Of a stretch of 64,000 bases of DNA, positions 11,356 through 19,935 are shown piece after piece. A program made the translations under genes and the position numbers. Every line of letters begins with the position of its first letter. Position 1 is the stretch's first letter. Under the pieces are notes generated by a model. It was not told the DNA's origin and did not search any database. It was given only the letters and a program-made list of their open reading frames with translations. The DNA comes from Candidatus Peribacteraceae bacterium (lineage in GTDB: Bacteria; Patescibacteriota; Gracilibacteria; Peribacterales; Peribacteraceae), in contig JAQUKV010000002.1 of NCBI GenBank assembly GCA_028718905.1, positions 62,001 through 126,000 of the forward strand, read 5' to 3'.

Positions 11356-12090
11356 ATGCACACCCCATCCAAACAACCGCCGGAAGTGTCGATCGTGCTG
11401 CCATGCCTCAATGAAGTGGAGACGCTGCCTGCGTGTATCCGGCAGATTCAGCGAACTCTGCGCCGTCATCGGATCCGCGGGGAAATCATCGTCGCCGACA
11501 ATCGCAGCTCCGATGGAACAGGAATGGTAGCCAAGCACATGGGCGTGCGCGTCGTACGGGTGCCGAAACGCGGGTATGGATATGCCATTCAGGACGGTGC
11601 GAAACGAGCTGCGGCTCCGCTCATCATCATCGGCGATCCGGACGGTAGCTATGATTTCTCACACATCCCGCAATTTCTGACCGCGCTCCGAAAGGGATAC
11701 GACGTCGTGATCGGGAACCGATTCCGGCGGCACATACGGAGCAATGCCATGTCCTGGCCGCATCGGTTCGGCAACCAGTTGCTCACGAGCATCGGCAATC
11801 TGCTTTTCCATACCCCATTCCATGATCACCACTGCGGCATCCGCGGTTTTTCCAAAGCCGCGCTATGCCGAATGCAGATTCGATCCGCGCACTTTGAATT
11901 CGATCCGGAAATGGCCATCAAAGCCACCCTCTTGGGGATGCGTGCAAAAGAAATTCCTGTGATCTTGTGGCCGGATAAGCGCACACGTCACCATTCATAC
12001 ATCCGCATTGTCCGAGACGGCCTACAGAACCTCGTCATGATGCTGCACTGCTGGCACGATAGGAATTGCTTGCGCTCGGCAGCCTGCTAA
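11356..12090 (+). CDS. GT2 family glycosyltransferase (polyprenyl-phosphate type)
   Basis: The 244-residue protein has the GT-A signature VSIVLPCLNEVETLPACI, IIVADNRSSDGTG and the metal-binding IIIGDPDGSYDFS, then PFHDHHCGIRGFSKAAL, which matches the D.xCG.RG motif of dolichyl-phosphate sugar synthase relatives. No C-terminal membrane helices are visible. It likely loads a sugar onto a polyprenyl phosphate or extends a lipid-linked glycan. It has its own strong promoter and is followed, convergently, by the PIG-V-like gene, whose end is 14 nt away. Confidence 0.87.
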   Translation: MHTPSKQPPEVSIVLPCLNEVETLPACIRQIQRTLRRHRIRGEIIVADNRSSDGTGMVAKHMGVRVVRVPKRGYGYAIQDGAKRAAAPLIIIGDPDGSYDFSHIPQFLTALRKGYDVVIGNRFRRHIRSNAMSWPHRFGNQLLTSIGNLLFHTPFHDHHCGIRGFSKAALCRMQIRSAHFEFDPEMAIKATLLGMRAKEIPVILWPDKRTRHHSYIRIVRDGLQNLVMMLHCWHDRNCLRSAAC

Positions 12091-12104
12091 AGTGAAACAA
12101 AAAT

Positions 12105-13421
12105 CTACAGCGCAATGTGGTGATTGACCGCCAGGTTGAGGTAGTAGAAATGATAGAGCATCAAGGGAATGACAAGAAGACCCAGCGCTCCAAAGATTGC
12201 ATAACAGAATGCCGGACGGAAGAGTGCACGCACCTGGATGATGAGGAACGGGAACAGAAGGAACATCATGACAAACTCATACCGCGACAATCCCACCACC
12301 GTGAAACCAAAATCATGAAGCTTCCCGACGCCAACCATGGTCAGATAGAGCATCCCGTAGACGAAGAGAACAACGGAGCCGGAAATAGATTCGGGACGTT
12401 TCCTGCGCGCGAGCACCAATGAACCGACGAAGAGGAGCAAACAGAGCACCGTGAAAACGGGTACGATGATCCCCGAAAGTTCGACCCAGTTCCCCTCTGC
12501 ATAACCCGAGACAAAAGAGCGCCACCAAGGACGGTAGATCTTCCAGTTGAAAATGCCGAATAAGCCGATGCCCTGATGCCCCCACCCCTCCATCTGGGAA
12601 TGGAAATAAAGCAGCCAATCGCCGAATTTCCAGTAGAGGTACGAGAAATGGATTACAGCGCCCGAGAACGCCGACAGGGCGAGCAGCCCATTGTACAACA
12701 ATCGGCGCAGGCGCTCGGGCCATGTGGAATCGTGCAAGGCGCCGATGATCCCGCAGAACAGAGGAATGGTGAAGAGTGCGAGTCCGTGCATCCGCGACGC
12801 ACTGGCCACGAGAGCGTGCGCCTGAATCGTCAGCCCGTTGCGCAGGCCCTCGGGCTTGGTATACCAATACAGGAAACCCATGACAGCGAGCAAAAAGAGG
12901 GATTCGGAGTACCCCCAGACCATGATGAACGAGAACGGTTGCGCGAGGATCATCACAATAGATAACCCAATCAGAAAGGGAGGAACGGCGAAGCGGCGCA
13001 TGATGAGAATCAAATACACCCAGGCAACGACAGCACACACTTGCGCGGTGACGAGGAGAGAGATCTGTGGAGGATAGGATACCAACCATGAGAATAATGG
13101 CGTCTTCAGCAGCCAGTACACCGGATGGGCGGCAATGGGAAAGCCGGGCATAAAAGCAACACTCGCAATGTTGCCGAACGTTTTCGTGGTGGAATACCCG
13201 CCTTGCACAATGACGGCATACCAGTTGGCATCATAGGTTCCTCCCATGAAGCGATACGCCTCCGACCATGTCGCCCGATCGGAAATCAGAACGGAACAAG
13301 CCACTTGGTAGATCACAAGGAGCACGCCGATGAGAAGAGACCATACAACCGTTCGCGCGATTATGGGCCGTGGTGCCTCAACAGAGAAGCGCATACCCGG
13401 CGAACTTTCCATTCCCTCCAT
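12105..13421 (-). CDS. PIG-V-like GT-C mannosyltransferase
   Basis: A 438-residue polytopic membrane protein with about nine to ten hydrophobic segments. The first luminal loop has YDANWYAVIVQGGY followed by FMPGFPIAAHPVYW, the D..WY..I...GY..(A)F.P..P pattern of the PIG-V family (GPI mannosyltransferase 2 and its bacterial relatives), in which the acidic residue is catalytic. Such enzymes use a polyprenyl-phosphate-linked sugar on the outer face of the membrane. The Met at 13421 is preferred because upstream residues are Arg/Pro-rich and not membrane-like; Met codons at 13412 and 13394 are alternatives. Confidence 0.8.
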   Translation of the reverse strand: MEGMESSPGMRFSVEAPRPIIARTVVWSLLIGVLLVIYQVACSVLISDRATWSEAYRFMGGTYDANWYAVIVQGGYSTTKTFGNIASVAFMPGFPIAAHPVYWLLKTPLFSWLVSYPPQISLLVTAQVCAVVAWVYLILIMRRFAVPPFLIGLSIVMILAQPFSFIMVWGYSESLFLLAVMGFLYWYTKPEGLRNGLTIQAHALVASASRMHGLALFTIPLFCGIIGALHDSTWPERLRRLLYNGLLALSAFSGAVIHFSYLYWKFGDWLLYFHSQMEGWGHQGIGLFGIFNWKIYRPWWRSFVSGYAEGNWVELSGIIVPVFTVLCLLLFVGSLVLARRKRPESISGSVVLFVYGMLYLTMVGVGKLHDFGFTVVGLSRYEFVMMFLLFPFLIIQVRALFRPAFCYAIFGALGLLVIPLMLYHFYYLNLAVNHHIAL

Positions 13422-13544
13422 AGGTGCCACCAGCCTACCGCTTTCACCTCCAAAAAGACATGGCGCGACAGATGATGCGATCTCCACTGCCCGCGATTGA
13501 CGAGGCGGATGGCAACGGACGGGAGACATTGCTACGCTAATCGG

Positions 13545-16500
13545 GTGCCAACCCTGTCGCGAAGATCGCTCTTCGTCCTCTCCCTACTGCCGCTGACGGC
13601 AGCGTGCATTTCGGGAACATTGATACTCATGGGTGATGCATCTTCAGGAGATACCCTGAAGACCGACATTCTCATCTACGGCTCCAGTCTCGGCGGAACG
13701 AGTGCGGCAATCGTCGCGGCGGAACAGGGTGCAAACGTTATCCTTGCATCAGATGATTTCACTGTTGGCGGTCAGGCCGTGGAGTCGGGAATGAGTGCTT
13801 TTGATGATACTGGCAGGGGATGGGAAAATTGGGGTCTGTATACGGATTTGCAGAAGTTTCTCTGGACACGATCAAAAAACGCCGACGGCTACCATGCCGG
13901 TCTCGGCATTCCCCAAGTCGGCCGCGTGAGCAGTATACCGGCTGATATTTCTGCCTTCTTCCTTGAACGTATCCGCAAGAACAGTGCAATCACCCTGCTC
14001 ACCGGTCATACCATCTCCGACCTCAAGAAAAAAAACGGGAAGTGGCACGAAGCCACGCTCACAGACACCCGGAACAACGAACAGAAACATGTTCGGTTCC
14101 AGTACCTTGTAGACGGCACCATGACTGGCCGTCTCTTCGAGCAAACTGCAACACCATTTCGCATCGGCATGGACACGGCAGAGGAAACTGGCGAGAAGTA
14201 TGCACTGCCAAAGATGGTGCGTGATGCCTTCGTGGGAGGCATTCATCTGAATAGTAAGCAATTTACCGGTCTCGGAAATCGCGTGCAGGCAATCACATCA
14301 CCCTTCGCCCTTCTGGATCACGGCTATCCGGGAGAATTCATTCCTATACCCTTGGAAGGCAATGCTTGCCTGAGTTCTGATGTCACTGTCGTAAGCCTGA
14401 TTGCCGGCGCACAGGTCTTCCGCATGGAGCCTGATACCTGCCAGGCACAGATTGTCCTCGCTCCGGAATTTTCCGACACGTACGACATCTACCTCGTCCA
14501 GCACGGAAGCGGTTCTGTCCGTGTCGCCGTCGCTTCCCCCCTCTGGTCCGCACATTCGCTCATGCGTTCAATCCGCTTCGGGCCGAAGGAGGAACCCGTT
14601 TCGATCGGGAGTTTCCCGCTCTCCCGCGAATACCCGATCACGCTCACGGTGACACCCTCCTCCGGAGATCCCCAAGTGGAAGGTCTGCTGCTTGTGAAGA
14701 AGAACATTTCTTTCCCCCCTGTGGTGCTCCAAAGACCGCAGGCATGGGATATTCCGCTCGTGTCCTACGACGCTCCTTCCGCGTTCGCCGATATCTACCT
14801 GACCGGATCTGCTTTCCCGCCAAATCCCTCCCTTTTGATCGGCGGAAAAACCGCTGCCCCCTCTGAGGCGAACCCGACCACCATCCGATTCTCCCATGTG
14901 TCCCTCAGGGGCAAGCCCGTCCTGTCGCTCTCGCCGGACATCCGCCTAACCCTCTCCGGAATCGTCATCATTCCCACAGCATTCGATCTCACGCCGATGC
15001 GGTTCTCCAGCGCAACGCCGGACAAGGAAATGAAACCGGAGAACCTCCCGTCGTCCTCCACCCTGAAAAATACGGACGCACCGGTGAGGGAATGGCGGTT
15101 TACGTCGCCGGAGGAAGGGGTCACCGCCTTCTCCATCGAAACAACCGACACGCAATGGCGGCGCATGGAGCTCTGGCAGGATCAGCCGGAACAACTGTTG
15201 AAATCTCTCACTTTTTCCGCTCAATCCAACACCAGAAACCCGCAACCGATTTTTTCCGCCGTTCTGAACAAAGGAACCGTGTACCGTTTGCGCATCGGGC
15301 TGCCCAGCGGAGTGCCGGAGTGGAGCCCGTTCTTCTTGTCCGCGAATGCCGTGAACGGTTCGCCCGTCCTCTTCACGGATGCTCCGACGAAAAGTGTGAT
15401 CGTCAGTCCTCCAAATTACGAAGGAGTCTACGATATTTGGGCAGAAGGGACCCCGTCCTCTTCCGTATCCTATACAGTGCTGCGTCCCGGTTCACCGGAT
15501 AACAGCATGACCATCCCGGTCACGCGGAATCAGTTCCAGTACGTGGGGAAGGTTTTCCTCGATAACAGCACCACGCTGACACTCAAGGAAAGCGGATTCG
15601 CGCTCTTGGCAGTGCCCAATGCCAATGTTGATACCTATCAGTGGTCAGGTTCCATCACGGATGATTCCCCACACCTCACACTGCCTCGCATGTCCCCCGG
15701 CGCATACCGTATGACCATTGCCGGAGGTTCCATGGGTTCTGGCCAGATGATCGCATCTCTCGGCAATGGGCCATCTCCGCAGCAGCTCTCGCTCCCCAGG
15801 ACACCAACGATCACAGGGCGTCGTCTCGTGGCCGAAACACTCATCAGTAATGGTAGCCCGCTCACGCTCAGTTTCGATCCCTCTTTCGCCCAGTCGCCTC
15901 TCAGCATTCATCTCTACCGGGAGATTCCCGACCTGCAGAACGCCACATCATTTTCCATGCTCCAACACCCTCTGCTGGGCATCAAAGGAGTTGGTGTACC
16001 CCTCTTCTTTTTCCGTAATATTGTCACTGGAGCGAATGTTCTTGACAGAAAACCGGAGGGCCTCCTCCCTCCGTACATCGGACGTGACACGCTCGGCATG
16101 ACTCTTGTGGTGAACCCATCCAATGACTTCGCCGGTTTTCGGGCAGAGCTCATCGACAGTCCTGAAGTTGCACATAGTTCCCGCGCACTCTCTGCCGCCT
16201 ACGCCTACTGGATGCTCTACGACTCCGCACTCACCAGTAGTAATCTCAACTGCAACCCCACTCATCTCCTGTGTACCACCAAGCGTATACATCCCGTTAT
16301 CGGCCTCTTTGAAGACAAACTGAGCATGTTCCCCCTGCAACCCTACACGCGGGAAGGACGACGCCTGGTCGCCAAGAGCATGATCACGCAAAATGACATT
16401 GGTGCTTCCATCCGGAACTGTGATCCCGGCGGCTGCCCGGAGCATTGCCGACCGATCAATGACCAAAACCGATCCTGCATTCTTGAAGAACAGAGTCCTG

Positions 16501-17378
16501 TTCTCTTCCCCGATGCTTTGGCCACGGCAGGGTACGGCATGGATCTTCATGCGTTCATTGAACCAAAAGAGTACTTCGCCACAGTGAAGCCGTTTGTCTC
16601 TGAAATGGAAAAACAGGTTCCCAAAGACTCTCTCGCTCTGCTCAGAGGGATATGGGGGTATCCTTTCGCCAAGCCTGCCGAAATTCCACTCGGTGCCCTG
16701 CTGCCGGCCGAGAACACCCACCTCTTTCCCGCCTCCCACAACATCGGCACGAGTCAAATCGCAAACGGGCTTTTCCGCATTCACATCAATGAATTGGCCA
16801 TTGGTCAGACAATCGGGCATGTGCTTTCTTACTGTTTGGGCCATCAAATGGAACCACAGGCACTGACCGGATCAGTGTTGCGTGCATTCCAGCACAACCT
16901 CATCGAGTACGGAGTCGTGATCTATCCCATCACGGATGCCTATACGCAGCTCCTTCGCAAACCTGTGCAGCATCTCATCGCAGAAGGCTTTCTCGTGCCA
17001 CGGGTCGTCCTGACCGCGGATGTCAACACTGAAATCATGAACGTCATGGATTACATGGTTTTCCCGGAAAAGCCCGTCGACAGTCAGGATGCAAAAATTT
17101 TGAGCCTCTTCTCTCTGGGGGAGGCAACGAAGGCCACCTATCGTGATCTCGTGCTCACGCTGCATCCTGATCTGAAGAAGGACCCGAACGAAAGTGTGCT
17201 GCAAGCCGCTGCCGTGAAAGATGCGATCGTGGATAAACAGCACCTCCCGCTGGCAGCCGGAGAACTCCTCTCCTCCACGCCCTCCAAAGGAGATCTCTAC
17301 CGCGCCGCGTACCTCCTCATGCGTGACCAGTGGGTCGAAAAACTCGCACCATCGCCCTCAGGAAATTCTTCCTCCTGA
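13545..17378 (+). CDS. Giant secreted FAD-dependent oxidoreductase-like protein
   Basis: The start is a GTG 12 nt downstream of TGCTACGCT, giving 1277 residues. A signal peptide or anchor (SLFVLSLLPLTAACISGTL) is followed by an FAD-binding Rossmann motif, TDILIYGSSLGGTSAAI, near residue 42 and by GGQAVESG, both typical of the FAD_oxidored family that includes xanthan-lyase-associated proteins. The matching C-terminal half appears only after about residue 930 (PYTREGRRLVAKSMITQNDI, then FPASHNIGTSQIANGLFRIH). Between them lies a Ser/Thr/Pro-rich region of about 550 residues that looks like several beta-sandwich domains. Exported and probably surface-located; substrate unknown, but the neighbours suggest a glycan. 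Confidence 0.8.
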   Translation: MPTLSRRSLFVLSLLPLTAACISGTLILMGDASSGDTLKTDILIYGSSLGGTSAAIVAAEQGANVILASDDFTVGGQAVESGMSAFDDTGRGWENWGLYTDLQKFLWTRSKNADGYHAGLGIPQVGRVSSIPADISAFFLERIRKNSAITLLTGHTISDLKKKNGKWHEATLTDTRNNEQKHVRFQYLVDGTMTGRLFEQTATPFRIGMDTAEETGEKYALPKMVRDAFVGGIHLNSKQFTGLGNRVQAITSPFALLDHGYPGEFIPIPLEGNACLSSDVTVVSLIAGAQVFRMEPDTCQAQIVLAPEFSDTYDIYLVQHGSGSVRVAVASPLWSAHSLMRSIRFGPKEEPVSIGSFPLSREYPITLTVTPSSGDPQVEGLLLVKKNISFPPVVLQRPQAWDIPLVSYDAPSAFADIYLTGSAFPPNPSLLIGGKTAAPSEANPTTIRFSHVSLRGKPVLSLSPDIRLTLSGIVIIPTAFDLTPMRFSSATPDKEMKPENLPSSSTLKNTDAPVREWRFTSPEEGVTAFSIETTDTQWRRMELWQDQPEQLLKSLTFSAQSNTRNPQPIFSAVLNKGTVYRLRIGLPSGVPEWSPFFLSANAVNGSPVLFTDAPTKSVIVSPPNYEGVYDIWAEGTPSSSVSYTVLRPGSPDNSMTIPVTRNQFQYVGKVFLDNSTTLTLKESGFALLAVPNANVDTYQWSGSITDDSPHLTLPRMSPGAYRMTIAGGSMGSGQMIASLGNGPSPQQLSLPRTPTITGRRLVAETLISNGSPLTLSFDPSFAQSPLSIHLYREIPDLQNATSFSMLQHPLLGIKGVGVPLFFFRNIVTGANVLDRKPEGLLPPYIGRDTLGMTLVVNPSNDFAGFRAELIDSPEVAHSSRALSAAYAYWMLYDSALTSSNLNCNPTHLLCTTKRIHPVIGLFEDKLSMFPLQPYTREGRRLVAKSMITQNDIGASIRNCDPGGCPEHCRPINDQNRSCILEEQSPVLFPDALATAGYGMDLHAFIEPKEYFATVKPFVSEMEKQVPKDSLALLRGIWGYPFAKPAEIPLGALLPAENTHLFPASHNIGTSQIANGLFRIHINELAIGQTIGHVLSYCLGHQMEPQALTGSVLRAFQHNLIEYGVVIYPITDAYTQLLRKPVQHLIAEGFLVPRVVLTADVNTEIMNVMDYMVFPEKPVDSQDAKILSLFSLGEATKATYRDLVLTLHPDLKKDPNESVLQAAAVKDAIVDKQHLPLAAGELLSSTPSKGDLYRAAYLLMRDQWVEKLAPSPSGNSSS

Positions 17379-17457
17379 CCGCTCCGCGCGCACGGAGAAT
17401 ATTGCACTAAATCGCCAAATAGTGTAAAATTAATAGATTACCTATACACCAATTCCA

Positions 17458-19935
17458 GTGCCACCCGTTCCCCGCCATCCGCTCAGCATTGCCTACGTTT
17501 CTCCCGGCTTCGAGGAGGGGCTGACACACGCGTCCGTGAACGCGATGACGGCGTACGCCCTCCACCTCCTCTCCCGTCTCTACGAGGCCATTCCTCGCAC
17601 CTGGACGCTCACGGTTCTCACCAGTCATAAACGCACCCCGATGGGAGACGTTCGGCCGCCCGTCACCGAAACGCTCACTTCCCCTCCCATCCGTGTCGAA
17701 CGCTGTTTCCGCGGGAACAGTTTCGGCTTCTTTCGGCTCTGGTGGACCATTCGGAAACGACGCTTCGACGTGGTGCACTTCCAACATGAAACACACCTGT
17801 ACGGCGGCCCCTTGAGCCTGGCTCTGTTCCCGTTCTTCATTGCATTCACGCGGCTGATCACCGTTCCGGTCATCACGCTGCACCACGTGGTGCGCCCGAC
17901 TCAGATTGATGCGGCATTCGCCCGCATGCACCACACGCACATCCCTCCGCTCTTCATCCGGTGGGGATACCGGATCTTTTACCGACTGCTCGGCCTCTTC
18001 GCACCGTCCATCATCGTCCATGACGATCTGTTCAAACAAATGCTGGTCCAGAGCTATTCCATCCCTCGGGAACACATCACCATGATCCCGCATGGCGTGG
18101 AAGATCCGACTGCTTCTCTCACTGCCTGCAGCCGGGAAGATCTCGCTCGGGAATTTCATGTTCCGGAGGACGCGAAGACCATTTTCGGATTCTTCGGGTA
18201 CTTTACGGGATACAAAGGAATCGATTTTCTGCTTGAGGAATTCGCGGAACACATCCGCAAATTCCCGAAGAGTGTCCTGCTCATCGGCGGTCTCCCCGCC
18301 GAAGCACATGCGGAGAAAAAGTCCTACCAGGCATTCGTCGACGGACTGAAGAAATTGGCCGAAACGACAGCTCCGGGACGCGTGATCTGGTACGGGGCGG
18401 TGCGCGATGCGCAGGTGGGCCGGTACTTCCGGCTGGTCGATTGCCTCGTACTCCCATACCGACTCTGCTTCGCGGGGAGCGGCCCTCTCTCGTACGCCAT
18501 CGGCAGCTCTACGCCGTTCCTGGCATCCGAGGCTCTGCGGCCGCTCGTGCCGTATGAAAGCCTGCTGTTCCCCCTTCGAAACGGAGCCCTGGCGGAAAAA
18601 CTCGGCGCCTTCGCCTCCCTCTTTCCGGCCGAACGAGAGGCCCTGACTGTTCCGCTCCAAATCCTCCGAGATCAACACCAGTGGAATGTGATCGCCCGTT
18701 CAACGCTGGAAACGTACGAACGATCGCTGGCGCGCGCTGCACATCGCACGGACATCCTGATTGTGGGTGCCTACGGCCAGCTGAATACAGGAGACGAACT
18801 TCTGCTGGCACGCTGTCTCACACAATTGCCCCGTGATCGATGCACGGTGGCATCGGCACAACCGCACCTCACTGAAGCACAACATCATGTGTTCTCCATT
18901 GATGCGCACAGGAGTCACGTCACTTTCCTGCGACATTTCCTGCAAGCTCGGATGATCGTCGTCGGAGGTGGTGATCAGTTCAAACTGCTCAAAGATTCCA
19001 TGGAACGGGCCCGCTACGCCCTTCTGTTCCAGTGTTTTCTTTTAACGCTCTTGGGGCGCCTTCTGCGGAAGCGCGTACTGTTCATCAGTGTCGGCATTGG
19101 AAATATCTCCACTCCCGTTGCACGATTCCTCACAATTCGAACACTGTGCATGGCGACTGCCGTGAGTTTCAGGGAACGAGAAAGCTATGATTTCTGCAGA
19201 ATGTCCGCCCCGCACGCCCGCGCATTCCTCAGTGCAGATCTCGCTTTTCTCAAAGCACCCGTCACAAGAAACCTCGAGAAACCTTCACATCTTCATGTAC
19301 TGGGTATTGCGCCGGTCTTTGCCATTGATCATGCAGAGCAGTACACACACATCACACGCGAACTTGGGAAAGCAACTGAAAGCTTCTTGGGCTTGGATCC
19401 GCGGCGGTCCGCCCTGTTCCTTCCTTTCCAAACAGGATTCAGCACGCACCACGATATCATCGTGAGCAAAGATATTCTCGCCTACATCGAGCAGAGCCAC
19501 CGCTGCTCCCTCGTCGAACCCTTCGGCATCGATCGAGTAAACGAAGCCTATCGTTCCATCGATATGCTTTGGGGAATGCGACTCCACTCCATCATCCTGT
19601 CCTGCCTGTTCGCCGTTCCTTTCATCGCACTCATCTACGATGTAAAAGTGAAAAAATTTCTAGATTCCATTGATTGTGCTTCGTGGGGCATTGCGCTGGA
19701 CTCTTCATTCACTGCCGAGCACCTGCTTGCCCGGCAACGACAGCTGGAGGAACACGCAGAGGATATCCGCCATCATCTCCGCAAGCAGGCAGAGCGACTA
19801 ACCGGCAGTGCCGGCATCAGTGCACGCCTCCTGAAACAGGTGGTGGCAGAAGTCTGCAACGCCCCTGTGGAAGAGCGTGAAATATCTTCTTTACCTGAAT
19901 ATTTGGAATCCAGCCATCTCCCGACCGTTTCATGA
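17458..19935 (+). CDS. Glycosyltransferase fused to CsaB-like pyruvyltransferase
   Basis: An 825-residue fusion. Residues 1 to about 425 form a GT-B, GT4-type glycosyltransferase (VVHFQHETHLYGG, MIPHGVEDPTAS, FFGYFTGYKGIDFL, DCLVLPYRLCFAGSGPLSYA). Residues from about 430 (TDILIVGAYGQLNTGDELLL) to 800 form a polysaccharide pyruvyltransferase of the CsaB/WcaK family, with VVGGGDQFKL, FISVGIGNIST, FRERESYDF and the conserved GMRLHSII near the end. CsaB adds ketal-pyruvate to wall polysaccharide bound by SLH domains. The start is a GTG after TATACA. First gene of a three-gene operon joined by ATGA overlaps. The C-terminal 30 residues are variable. Confidence 0.88.
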   Translation: MPPVPRHPLSIAYVSPGFEEGLTHASVNAMTAYALHLLSRLYEAIPRTWTLTVLTSHKRTPMGDVRPPVTETLTSPPIRVERCFRGNSFGFFRLWWTIRKRRFDVVHFQHETHLYGGPLSLALFPFFIAFTRLITVPVITLHHVVRPTQIDAAFARMHHTHIPPLFIRWGYRIFYRLLGLFAPSIIVHDDLFKQMLVQSYSIPREHITMIPHGVEDPTASLTACSREDLAREFHVPEDAKTIFGFFGYFTGYKGIDFLLEEFAEHIRKFPKSVLLIGGLPAEAHAEKKSYQAFVDGLKKLAETTAPGRVIWYGAVRDAQVGRYFRLVDCLVLPYRLCFAGSGPLSYAIGSSTPFLASEALRPLVPYESLLFPLRNGALAEKLGAFASLFPAEREALTVPLQILRDQHQWNVIARSTLETYERSLARAAHRTDILIVGAYGQLNTGDELLLARCLTQLPRDRCTVASAQPHLTEAQHHVFSIDAHRSHVTFLRHFLQARMIVVGGGDQFKLLKDSMERARYALLFQCFLLTLLGRLLRKRVLFISVGIGNISTPVARFLTIRTLCMATAVSFRERESYDFCRMSAPHARAFLSADLAFLKAPVTRNLEKPSHLHVLGIAPVFAIDHAEQYTHITRELGKATESFLGLDPRRSALFLPFQTGFSTHHDIIVSKDILAYIEQSHRCSLVEPFGIDRVNEAYRSIDMLWGMRLHSIILSCLFAVPFIALIYDVKVKKFLDSIDCASWGIALDSSFTAEHLLARQRQLEEHAEDIRHHLRKQAERLTGSAGISARLLKQVVAEVCNAPVEEREISSLPEYLESSHLPTVS

